Notes under the pieces: model-generated
What the model was told of the DNA's origin: nothing
Seen by the model: the letters and a program-made list of their open reading frames with translations, nothing else
The model's database searches: none
Assembly (NCBI GenBank): GCA_018267825.1
Contig: JAFDXR010000001.1
Span: 46,284 to 110,283 of the forward strand
Reading direction: 5' to 3'
Origin: Bacteroidota bacterium
Lineage (GTDB): Bacteria; Bacteroidota; Bacteroidia; B-17B0; Aurantibacillaceae
DNA: 64,000 bases
Translations under genes and position numbers: made by a program
Shown here: in pieces, positions 1-8,498 of the stretch
Numbering within the stretch: the first letter of the stretch is position 1
How the letters are laid out: every line of letters starts with the position of its first letter

Positions 1-2547
1 ATTTTCAAAAATGTCTTTAGCGAATAATGCTTCAAATTGATCCCCAATAGCCAACCATTTTCGGATTTCCTCTGGTCTTGAAAGCAACACTGTAGGAAGC
101 CAAAGAATATTTGTCAAATTGTCTATTCCTACTGCATCTTTGTGTCCTTGTGGTAGCCCCGTCCACATCTTTGCCACTTCATCGATATGATACCAAAACC
201 GATCGAGATTAGACTTATCAAAATTCGCTAGTATTGTGAAGTGTATAAGTACTTTCTCCGTCTCTGAAAGACCGTCCTCCAATAGGTATTGCTCCAATTG
301 TGAAAGCAAAAATGGAACTTTTTCCTTCTTTTCCCGAGAAAGGCGCAGCTGCTCCCCACGAAGATAACTTCTAAGAACTACTGGCATCCGCATAGGAATA
401 TCAGCTTCCGACCAGTAATCCAAAAATCCCCATTCCGAAATGTTTTTTACATCCTCTTGTGTTTTTACCGACTGATAAATGCTTAGCAATATACCTCCGG
501 CACTCAGATAGTCTTGACCTTGTAAGAAAGACACAATAGAACGGGAAGCTGTAATTGGGTCAATTTTTTTACCCTTTATTAGATTACTCGCAACGGCAAG
601 GTGAGTATTTTTGAAAACTTCTGCGCTTAGATTTTTTTTGCCGAGATCGTAAATAAGAGGAGACACCTGGTACAATTTGGTTCTATGTTCTTGAACCCAG
701 GTGTTTAATATGTCTGTAAGCCGCTCGTTTGGGTAAGAGATCACAGCCTCAACGGAACATATGTTTTGTACTTCTTCAAAAGTGAAAGGCCAATGAAACA
801 AACTCATCCTATATAATAGTTCTCTTGACTGTTCATTGGTTATAAACCTATTGATCGATTTTTGTGCATCATCTAACACATCATTCTTAAAGTTCTTATT
901 GAAGAACACTTCAAACAACTCCCCTGAATCCCTACCCCAATTAATTCTCTGTAGGTCTCTAATTACCGCGCCCACGAGTCTTGGATTTTTATCAGTTACA
1001 GCCGAGATCAATGGCACATAAGCGGCGAGAGACTTGTCACCGCCAGCATTTATTATATACTCAATGATTTCATCATCGGAAAACCTCAGATCGTTGTACT
1101 CCACAAATGTTTTTTCATCAATTTGATCTTTAACAAAATGTGGAACAGTGAAATTTGAAGTTGAAAGTAATTTACAGCCATTTGTAAGAGCATTTTTGAT
1201 ATTGACTATCGTCTGAGCTAGAGTCGAGTCTTTGACCAGTTCAGGCAAGTCATTCAATATGATTATGGAATCTTTTGGCAATTTGAGCACCACGGTTTTG
1301 ATCCAAGAAATTTTGTCCCGGTGAATAGGTTCACTGGAGATATATTCAAGGAACTTCAATAAAATTATGGCGGCCTTGTCTGGCTCGGTCAAATAAGGCC
1401 TCAATTCCAACCAATAGTGTTTTGCATATTGTTGTGAAACCAATGCTGCTAATTGAGACTTCCCGGTACCATTAATTCCCTGAAAACTTATCCAGTCGTA
1501 TTTAGAACATAGCAATAACACTTCTTTCACCTTTATTTCACGTGTCGACCCGTTCCTGATGCCCGGTGGCGGTTCAGTAGACAGGTTGTTAAGTGCAAGT
1601 TCAAAGACCGAATCCGACTTTGCCAATACTGCGAAATCTTGCGCCAGTTCTTTTATGCTTGTGGATGCTCCCTCCATTTTTGCTTCTAGAGAAGCTACCC
1701 GTTCGTTTATTTCGTTTGCAAGCGCAACAACACTTTCGAATAGCTTTTGATCCGTCGCGGACAGCGCGGGCAGTTTAATTTCAGATTGTAGATCGGCTAA
1801 AGTAAGTTGTTTCAGCCCTTTGTTTGTGAGAAGTTTGAAAACATAAAGAAATAACCTTGGGTAAACCGATGCGGCATGGCTCGCATCGGTTACATACCGC
1901 TTAACAGTAAGAGCTTTCTCTATTGCCGCAGATAGTCCTTTTGCGTCCTCATTCTTCAGACTCCATTCGAATGTGTGCAGAAAATCTGCGAAGCCTGCTG
2001 GGGCATCTAAAAATGCTTTGAAACTAGTTAATTGATCAATGTCTTCTTGCTTTCCTTTTTTTTGGATCAGATCATCGATCTGTTCTTGATACTTTTTCGC
2101 AAGGTGCTTTTTAATTATTAGAACATCAGGGGTTTTATCATCAGCGTCTGCATTTTGGAAGAGGCTTGTCCAGACTTTTATAGCTGCTTCGCCAGTTTGC
2201 TGGAAGATAGCCGGACGTTCAATGCCGTAGTCTGAGTTGGTAACAAATCTAAAAAGAAGATTTTGACCTGAATTGTTCTGTCTTTGAATGTGAAAGTTCA
2301 ACAATGTCTCTAAGACAGTTTCGTTGTTTAAGGTAACGTTAGTTTCTCTATACTTAATTTGTTCTAATTCGCGCGAGACCTCTAGTTTCGTTAGGTCACG
2401 ATTAACAATGTCGATATCTTCCCCCCGTTCTAGCTGGAGTACAGTATTCTCATCCAATTGAAGCCATCTAAGGATAGTTAAATCGACCTGATATACGTAA
2501 CCTCGTATTGTGCTCCAAGCATCTCTATTTGCAATTTCTTTAAACAT
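1..2547 (-). CDS. Cap4-like nuclease fused to STAND-type NTPase (Avs-like), partial
   Basis: The gene starts with ATG at 2547 and reads without a stop for 849 codons to the window edge, so the C-terminus is missing. The N-terminus carries the pattern of Cap4/DUF4297 dsDNA endonucleases, a PD-(D/E)xK fold: RGYVYQ at 15-20, E40, EDID at 43-46 and QIK at 63-65. A P-loop follows, GINGTGKS at 357-364, with a Walker-B-like IIILND about 75 residues on. The rest is helical and would fit the sensor region of STAND NTPases. In known Avs (antiviral STAND) proteins the C-terminal part recognises a phage protein and the nuclease then cuts DNA; that role is inferred here. It is the last visible gene of the minus-strand defence operon, just after a possible 33-codon gene. 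The nuclease and P-loop are seen directly; the Avs label is by architecture only. Confidence 0.72.
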   Translation of the reverse strand, partial: MFKEIANRDAWSTIRGYVYQVDLTILRWLQLDENTVLQLERGEDIDIVNRDLTKLEVSRELEQIKYRETNVTLNNETVLETLLNFHIQRQNNSGQNLLFRFVTNSDYGIERPAIFQQTGEAAIKVWTSLFQNADADDKTPDVLIIKKHLAKKYQEQIDDLIQKKGKQEDIDQLTSFKAFLDAPAGFADFLHTFEWSLKNEDAKGLSAAIEKALTVKRYVTDASHAASVYPRLFLYVFKLLTNKGLKQLTLADLQSEIKLPALSATDQKLFESVVALANEINERVASLEAKMEGASTSIKELAQDFAVLAKSDSVFELALNNLSTEPPPGIRNGSTREIKVKEVLLLCSKYDWISFQGINGTGKSQLAALVSQQYAKHYWLELRPYLTEPDKAAIILLKFLEYISSEPIHRDKISWIKTVVLKLPKDSIIILNDLPELVKDSTLAQTIVNIKNALTNGCKLLSTSNFTVPHFVKDQIDEKTFVEYNDLRFSDDEIIEYIINAGGDKSLAAYVPLISAVTDKNPRLVGAVIRDLQRINWGRDSGELFEVFFNKNFKNDVLDDAQKSINRFITNEQSRELLYRMSLFHWPFTFEEVQNICSVEAVISYPNERLTDILNTWVQEHRTKLYQVSPLIYDLGKKNLSAEVFKNTHLAVASNLIKGKKIDPITASRSIVSFLQGQDYLSAGGILLSIYQSVKTQEDVKNISEWGFLDYWSEADIPMRMPVVLRSYLRGEQLRLSREKKEKVPFLLSQLEQYLLEDGLSETEKVLIHFTILANFDKSNLDRFWYHIDEVAKMWTGLPQGHKDAVGIDNLTNILWLPTVLLSRPEEIRKWLAIGDQFEALFAKDIFEN

Positions 2548-2553
2548 TACAGC

Positions 2554-2655
2554 TTAATATTTTTTGATGAAGCGTCTCTCTTTGCTTAGGCATAAATATT
2601 GCTCGGTAATTTGACCGTTTTCACCTAAGCCTCCGTTTTCTTTACCCTTGTTCAT
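2554..2655 (-). CDS. Possible 33-aa protein between SMC-like and nuclease-STAND genes
   Basis: An ATG at 2655 opens 33 codons ending in TAA at 2556-2554. A purine-rich AAGGTAGGAATAG lies just before the ATG. It starts 8 bases after the SMC-like stop and ends 6 bases before the nuclease-STAND start, which matches the spacing of the other genes of this operon. The peptide is rich in Gly and Lys/Glu and has a basic end (KERRFIKKY). No family is recognised. It may be only a leader that couples translation of the STAND gene, or a chance open frame. Confidence 0.35.
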   Translation of the reverse strand: MNKGKENGGLGENGQITEQYLCLSKERRFIKKY

Positions 2656-2663
2656 AACTATTC

Positions 2664-5600
2664 CTACCTTCTAAATTCAAAAGTTTTAAACTGATCATTG
2701 CCAAGAAATTGAAATTTTTGTGTGAATAGAAAAGCAATATTCTCATTAGCTGTTGCAAAGAATATCTGTCTGCCTCCATTTATCACGACCTCTCTTAAAT
2801 AATCAAAATATGATAGAATATTCAAGTCATCTATGTTAGTAACAGGATCATCAAATAATAAAATATTTGGTCCATTTTTAAGTTTACGATTTAAGGCAGA
2901 AAAAATTGATAATGCTAAGGCTGATCTTTGACCAGTACTTATTTCGGTTAAAGTTGCCGGTTTTACTTGTCCACTTCTCATTAATTCAATGTTTCCATTC
3001 GTATCGAAGACTAACTGATCAAATTCTTTTGGACTATGTATCACTTTAAAAATCTCCGAAATTTCTTTTTTGTTTTGCTCTATAAATTTCTCAAGGAAAG
3101 CTTCTTTACTATGATTTTTGAAAATGTCACCAATCACTTTCATTGCGTCAGCAGCTCGTTTACGTTTTGGCTTTATTAGTGCCAGTTCCTTTTGAGCATG
3201 TTTAATCCTTGATTCTGCATTGGCAATGCGTGAATCATGCTCTTCCTTCTCAAGCAATATTTTTTTATAGGTTGTGATCAGTTTTTTTAATTTTTCAATT
3301 CCCGACTGGATTACGGAAAGTTTTTCATTTGCTTTAATATTAACATATTTGTCCATTTCCAGAAAATACTTTCGAGCGTCAGTAAGATTACTAATTCTCC
3401 TTTCTAAAACAACCTTTTGATCTCTGCCTTCTATTCCTAAAACTGAAAATGTTTCTTTTAGTTTTCTTTCTAATGCTTTGATTGATTTATCTAAAATACC
3501 GACCCTTTTCTTTAGTTTAACGACATTCCCTTTTACTTCAGCGTACAATCTATCATAGCCCTTTTTATCCTTTATTTCTACCCCCCATGAATCTAATTCC
3601 CGCATGTACGTTTCGAATTTTTTCTCCGTAAGTCCTTTATCTTTAAAGAAAGTTTGAAGTTCAATCAATTTGGTTAGCTGATTTGTTTCAATTCTCAAAG
3701 CCTCTGCTGTACTCTTAATTTCTTTTTCAAGAGTGTTGGGGCTCTTTGTTCCTACTTTATCCGAGTGTATTAATTCTCCTACTTGTTTTATTTCTTCTAA
3801 AGCAGATAGGATAACTGTTTCTTGTTTTATTTGTTTTTTAAGAGTTGATATTTCAATTAATACATCATCGAGGACCCCCGAAGATTTTATAGTTTTTCGT
3901 CCATTCTCTATTGATTTTATTAATTCATTTTTAGGAAATATGGTGTAACAAAGTGGACACTCGTTATGATCAGGATTTAATTTTAGAAATTCCTTCCCGC
4001 GAGATTTAATTTCGGCTACTAATTTCTCTAATTGTGAAAAACCAATTTCCATTTTATTTCGTTTTTCACTCAGTTTTTTCAAGTCAGCCTCTTTTTCATT
4101 AATAGTTTCTTTTATCTTTGATTCTATCGTGTTTATTTTGAGGCTCCGATAGTTTTCAGGTATTTGAATAAAATCCAATTTAGATGCTAATCTTGTAACT
4201 TTCGTAAGTTGATCTATCAATTCCTTTTGTTCACTTATTCTAAAGGAGAGGTGTTTTAATTGATTAATCTTAGGTTCATCAAAATACTCTTTCAAATTAT
4301 CTAAATCACCTTCCAATTCACTCTGTGCTTCTAACTCCGAGCTCAGCTTTTGAAATTCTTTATTTTCAGTCTTAATAGAATCCTCAATTTTCTTGATTTC
4401 ATTTAAGCATTGTTCATGTTCATTAAGGCCTTTTTCAACTGAGTTATATCCTATGATATTATACCAAGATAATATTTTTTCTATTGTGCCAATTAAGGTT
4501 AACGAATTTGAGATCCTTTTTTCTTGCTCGACAATGGTTTTATTATTCCATATTTTCTCACCAATGTCCCATTTTATTGCCTTTGCTTCTTTGGCAATCT
4601 CTTTTAAAAACATTTCGGGACTATTATCTTGTTCTAATAATTCTGCTGTCAATTTTTTCTGAGAGTGGATTGTGTCTTCATGCTCGACTACTAATTTGTC
4701 ATAACCCTTAAGAGCACTTTCAAATCGATCATAATAGCCGTGAAGCTTACTCTCCATAGTGTTAACTTCAGATCCCAGAGCAATGTCCTGAAATGCCGAT
4801 CTTACCGCGTTTTGATTGGTGTCAGAAGCTAAAGAAGATGCAGCGTCAGTATTAAAGAAATTGAAGCGATTAAAACTTATGTGCATCCGGTTTCCTTTCT
4901 GATCAATATTATTGTACCATGCTTTATCTCTCTCTTTATAAATGGAATGATTGTAAGGAGCCAAGGGAACTAAAGACGGATTACCTGAAAATGCCGCTTT
5001 CAATTTCACTCCCACATTCTCGGATTTGGCATTACGATTAGTTCGTCCGCAAAGCATTAATTCGATTGCTTCTAGAGTTGACGTCTTTCCGCTTCCGTTA
5101 ATACCTTTAAAAAGATTAACTTTCCCAAAATTGAACTCACTTTGGATTGGGTGATTACGATACCGTTCAATTTCTAATCGATCAATTGAAAATACTTTCT
5201 CTTTCGAATAACTACCTATGTTGATGTCATCTTTTTCAGATGAAATTTCCGGTTTGCCGTTCAGAAATTTATCAATACCATCTTTATATGTAATATCTAA
5301 AAAGACTGCATCCAGCTTTGCAGATTTTAATTTATTAATCCAAACAGAACTAAGATCCCGCTCAACAACGGAATTAGATGATTTGCTAAGGTCATTTATA
5401 CGACTTAACCATTGATCGAGTTCCTGATTTGAAAGGATTTGCTTTCTACTATATAATTCATCCCTCTCAATCTCCTTTTTCTTTTCAGAGTGTCTATTTA
5501 TTTCAGTTGAACTCGAAACAAAAGTATAATAGAAGTTCCATTGGAGAGGGCCAGATTCTTTATAATAATCATTTAATAGAACGTGTTCCTGATAGGCTTC

Positions 5601-5783
5601 TAGGTCTTTTACTGAAAAGCTATCCTTTAACCAAGCGTCACTGCAATCCACATATAGAATTTGATAAGGTTGTTGATTGAAGTCTTTATGACACCTGAAA
5701 ATATTAGGATTGTCTTTAACTTGAGTAATAGCATTACTTGCTATATACTTCTGAAGTATTTTTAAGGTTTCTGCTTGTTTCAT
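2664..5783 (-). CDS. Rad50/SMC-like ABC ATPase with zinc hook and N-terminal extension
   Basis: A 1039-residue SMC/Rad50-type ATPase. Walker A is GINGSGKT at 227-234. Long coiled-coil arms meet at a CPLC zinc hook (609-612), as in Rad50 and Lamassu LmuB. The ABC signature STGQRSALALS starts at 949 and Walker B ILLFDDP at 975, with ATAN near the end. Residues 1-190 precede the ATPase head, which is unusual because Rad50-like proteins normally begin with the head; I do not recognise this domain. The ATG overlaps the stop of the nitrilase-fold gene by 4 bases (ATGA), so the two are translationally coupled and probably act together. A role in sensing DNA ends or DNA structure is known for the family; the link to defence is inferred from the neighbours. 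Confidence 0.85.
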   Translation of the reverse strand: MKQAETLKILQKYIASNAITQVKDNPNIFRCHKDFNQQPYQILYVDCSDAWLKDSFSVKDLEAYQEHVLLNDYYKESGPLQWNFYYTFVSSSTEINRHSEKKKEIERDELYSRKQILSNQELDQWLSRINDLSKSSNSVVERDLSSVWINKLKSAKLDAVFLDITYKDGIDKFLNGKPEISSEKDDINIGSYSKEKVFSIDRLEIERYRNHPIQSEFNFGKVNLFKGINGSGKTSTLEAIELMLCGRTNRNAKSENVGVKLKAAFSGNPSLVPLAPYNHSIYKERDKAWYNNIDQKGNRMHISFNRFNFFNTDAASSLASDTNQNAVRSAFQDIALGSEVNTMESKLHGYYDRFESALKGYDKLVVEHEDTIHSQKKLTAELLEQDNSPEMFLKEIAKEAKAIKWDIGEKIWNNKTIVEQEKRISNSLTLIGTIEKILSWYNIIGYNSVEKGLNEHEQCLNEIKKIEDSIKTENKEFQKLSSELEAQSELEGDLDNLKEYFDEPKINQLKHLSFRISEQKELIDQLTKVTRLASKLDFIQIPENYRSLKINTIESKIKETINEKEADLKKLSEKRNKMEIGFSQLEKLVAEIKSRGKEFLKLNPDHNECPLCYTIFPKNELIKSIENGRKTIKSSGVLDDVLIEISTLKKQIKQETVILSALEEIKQVGELIHSDKVGTKSPNTLEKEIKSTAEALRIETNQLTKLIELQTFFKDKGLTEKKFETYMRELDSWGVEIKDKKGYDRLYAEVKGNVVKLKKRVGILDKSIKALERKLKETFSVLGIEGRDQKVVLERRISNLTDARKYFLEMDKYVNIKANEKLSVIQSGIEKLKKLITTYKKILLEKEEHDSRIANAESRIKHAQKELALIKPKRKRAADAMKVIGDIFKNHSKEAFLEKFIEQNKKEISEIFKVIHSPKEFDQLVFDTNGNIELMRSGQVKPATLTEISTGQRSALALSIFSALNRKLKNGPNILLFDDPVTNIDDLNILSYFDYLREVVINGGRQIFFATANENIAFLFTQKFQFLGNDQFKTFEFRR

Positions 5784-7549
5784 CTGCGTTTTCCTGATTT
5801 GATTGAAATTCGAGAGCGATTGGTGTTTTCGGTGAATTTTGGTTTCTCTGATACAAATTCCTTCTGTGTTTGTAAATTATCGTCAACGTACCAGACGACA
5901 GTACGTTTGCCATATTGATCTTTAGTGAAAAGCGAGATCATTTTGTTAAGGACCGCTTTTGCATCATCAGTTGTTGCCTGACCAATAAAAGCACCACAAG
6001 CTGGGATTCCGTTGTTATTTGCGGGATAAAGATTCAAATTGAATTCATCCTCGTAGCCAGGTATCCTATAGTTGATACTACAGTTGTTGGCAAGATCGTT
6101 AATTGACGGTGGAAATAAATTAGGATCTATAATTATAGTGTACTCGAGTGTACCATATTTTAATAAAATTGCTCGTCTCTCAGTTAAGGTAACGGGACAG
6201 GGGTTTTGCGTAAAAGTCATCCGTTTATTTATTTCATCATCCTTAATAAGAAAAAAAGTGTTTTTTGCTGGATCAAACCAGTTCTCATAAGTGGCTTTGC
6301 CGTTGCTCAAGTAAAGAAGGCGTTCAGTATCAATGGGAGAGGTTCTTGAATGAGCCAAAATGAAATTATAATTCCGGCCATTATTTAAAGCGACACATGT
6401 TTGCTGTAACCCCCCATCTAAATTAGCTCCATGTTCCCACTGATTATTGATTGCGTTCCATACCAGGGTCTCTTCCATTTCAGGGCCACTTCTTTTGCGA
6501 TTTGCCGGATCAGCGAAGGATTGGGAAGGTTTAGTGGTTCTTAAAAAGAAAACGTGCTCGTCATAGTTAAGAAGGAAAATATGCGCGTATTTATCTTTCC
6601 AATGGGTATAATACATACCAAGCAGTTGATTCTTATTCAATCTTTCGTCGTTGGTGTTTATATCTCCTTTTTTCTCAGGCTTTATGTAAAATGCTGAACC
6701 GCCGTAGGCATTCCAAGAAGCATTGTTAACGATTACGTTTCTAGCCCAGTTTAGACAAAGAAATTCCTTGTTTTCCCGACCCATTCCATAAATATTTCTA
6801 CGATATTGACAGTAGTTTCCATGATTGGGAGCCTTATTGAGCTGTATGTGTATTATCAGATATGCACTGTCAGCAAAGTGGGGATGATCGAGATTATTTA
6901 AATCAGGACTTAGGGCATCGGAACAAATTAAAGTCAAAAGTCTTGAAGAATGGTTACCACTATTTTCCAAAATATAAATTCTTGAACCGGGAATAAAATT
7001 GTCGCGCTCCCATTCAAGGTCTGCACCTCCTAGAAAATGTGTTTTAAATTGAACGATTATAACTGTTCTTACGGTATTTGCATTATCTCTAGTTTTGAAA
7101 ATATAACAAACAGGATCAAAGAAGCGTTGATTATTCAGATTACCATTAATTACTGCGTTCTCAACAATCCAAGTAATGTTGTTACGTTGATTAATAAAAT
7201 CGTTCAGTTGACCAGCTTTGATTGACTCGCAACCGACTACCCAAATTTTGTTTTCTTCGGGAAGGATAGAAGAATCAACTAGATTGGCTATGACGGACCA
7301 AGGGCATGAGTACTCTGGAGTAATTGCGAGGTCTACATTCTTTTCGCTAGCCAAATCAAAGAAGGAATTGAATTTCGCCTCTGCTGTTGGTATATCAGCT
7401 ATTCTAATAAAGTCATTGCCAAATGCAAGAGTTCCTTGCGGTTGCAATAGAAGAGAAGTATAGTAATCAGCATCTGGCCGAAGTAAAGTCAAATTTGGCT
7501 TTCTTAGGTTGAGTGCGTTAAAATATTCATCAATAAGTTTATATTCCAT
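5780..7549 (-). CDS. Nitrilase-fold (carbon-nitrogen hydrolase) protein of a defence operon
   Basis: The N-terminal half carries the three catalytic residues of the nitrilase superfamily in the right order and context: E79 in ITPEYS, K169 in VQFKTH and C209 in LICSDALSP (numbering from ATG 7549). An in-frame GTG at 7561 could add four residues. Length is 589, about twice a stand-alone nitrilase; the second half (from about 300) matches nothing I know. Family members hydrolyse or condense amides and nitriles, for example the glutaminase part of NAD synthetase; no substrate can be named here. The gene follows jetD by 22 bases and overlaps the SMC-like gene by 4. An intact triad suggests a working enzyme, perhaps the toxic effector released by the SMC partner; that is inference. 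Confidence 0.75.
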   Translation of the reverse strand: MEYKLIDEYFNALNLRKPNLTLLRPDADYYTSLLLQPQGTLAFGNDFIRIADIPTAEAKFNSFFDLASEKNVDLAITPEYSCPWSVIANLVDSSILPEENKIWVVGCESIKAGQLNDFINQRNNITWIVENAVINGNLNNQRFFDPVCYIFKTRDNANTVRTVIIVQFKTHFLGGADLEWERDNFIPGSRIYILENSGNHSSRLLTLICSDALSPDLNNLDHPHFADSAYLIIHIQLNKAPNHGNYCQYRRNIYGMGRENKEFLCLNWARNVIVNNASWNAYGGSAFYIKPEKKGDINTNDERLNKNQLLGMYYTHWKDKYAHIFLLNYDEHVFFLRTTKPSQSFADPANRKRSGPEMEETLVWNAINNQWEHGANLDGGLQQTCVALNNGRNYNFILAHSRTSPIDTERLLYLSNGKATYENWFDPAKNTFFLIKDDEINKRMTFTQNPCPVTLTERRAILLKYGTLEYTIIIDPNLFPPSINDLANNCSINYRIPGYEDEFNLNLYPANNNGIPACGAFIGQATTDDAKAVLNKMISLFTKDQYGKRTVVWYVDDNLQTQKEFVSEKPKFTENTNRSRISIKSGKRR

Positions 7550-7571
7550 AATCGTATACACTATCTAATTT

Positions 7572-8498
7572 TTAATTACTGTCTAGCATTTGAACCAAAT
7601 TATTAGCTTCTTCAACAATCCATTTGTCCTGTTTAATCAAATCAACTATTATAGCTTGTTCCTTTTCTCCAAATATTTCCTTCTTCAAGCCGGAAAGTTT
7701 TTCAGGTGAATTTCTGTACAGCCATTGACTTTCGTGATCTGTTTCCTTAATTCCTTTTGGTAAAGCAGTAGGAATGAGAATCTTTATTGATGGAATTCTC
7801 TCTAAAACGAGCGAAAAGATGTCCAAACCATCGTAATCCCAATCACATGAGTAATAAATAGGTAGGCCTCTCGTGTCAGCAAACTCCAATTTATTTACAT
7901 TCCTGCCTCCGGCATACCAGAGTTCAATGCCATTTTTGCGAGGAAGCGCGGGGCGCTTCAGAAAATCTGAATTTTCGCATAAAACAATGCATTTTGGATT
8001 TGAACAGTCAAGCACGTATCTATATTGCTGATCCTTGTCATTAGCAAATTCCCTGATGTCTAAAATTTTCTTTACAGCATCTACTAAAGCGGATTTTCCT
8101 TCGAGGTATTTGTCATTTTTAAAAAACATCAAGGAAACGCCTCTTACGCTTTCTTCGGATTCAATTATCTGAGTTCTCAACGCGCTTAAGTCCCCGCTTT
8201 TCATATCAGCGAGCATGCCCATCAGAATAATAATATCTGCTTCTTCGAAGCGCGTTTGTGGCTTTAGAAGACTATTTTCAATGAGGAACTTGTTATAGGT
8301 TTCAAATTTCGGCAACCACTTTTCTTCATAATGCAACTTAAAACCATTACTGGCAGTAAGGTATTTTGAATCCTCTTTTAATTCTCTTGTATTCCTGATC
8401 AAATATTTAATGTATGGGTCTTTAAGCAAAGTAGTTTTTTTGAGGGTTTTACCTTCGATATAAACTTCATGCAGGGACCTGAGGCATATCCAATTCAT
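7572..8498 (-). CDS. jetD: Wadjet JetD-like / MksG-like toprim nuclease subunit
   Basis: A 308-residue protein whose C-terminal half has a toprim fold. E175 lies at the end of a hydrophobic strand (IVLCENSDFL), then AGGRN, then the acidic run CDWDYDG with D219, D221 and D223. In Wadjet/MksBEFG this subunit (DUF2220-type, topoisomerase-VI-A-like) cuts plasmid DNA after the condensin has extruded it. The protein is shorter than typical JetD (commonly close to 400 residues, from memory), so the N-terminal winged-helix region may be reduced. Its ATG overlaps the jetC stop by 4 bases. Identification rests on the toprim residues plus position after an SMC, MukE-like and MukF-like trio; confidence in the role is high, in the subtype low. 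Confidence 0.8.
   Translation of the reverse strand: MNWICLRSLHEVYIEGKTLKKTTLLKDPYIKYLIRNTRELKEDSKYLTASNGFKLHYEEKWLPKFETYNKFLIENSLLKPQTRFEEADIIILMGMLADMKSGDLSALRTQIIESEESVRGVSLMFFKNDKYLEGKSALVDAVKKILDIREFANDKDQQYRYVLDCSNPKCIVLCENSDFLKRPALPRKNGIELWYAGGRNVNKLEFADTRGLPIYYSCDWDYDGLDIFSLVLERIPSIKILIPTALPKGIKETDHESQWLYRNSPEKLSGLKKEIFGEKEQAIIVDLIKQDKWIVEEANNLVQMLDSN

Noticed and set aside
5780..7549. Nitrilase gene as plain metabolism (for example NAD synthesis)
   Set aside because: It is twice the usual length, lies within a defence operon and overlaps the SMC-like gene. No metabolic partner genes are nearby.
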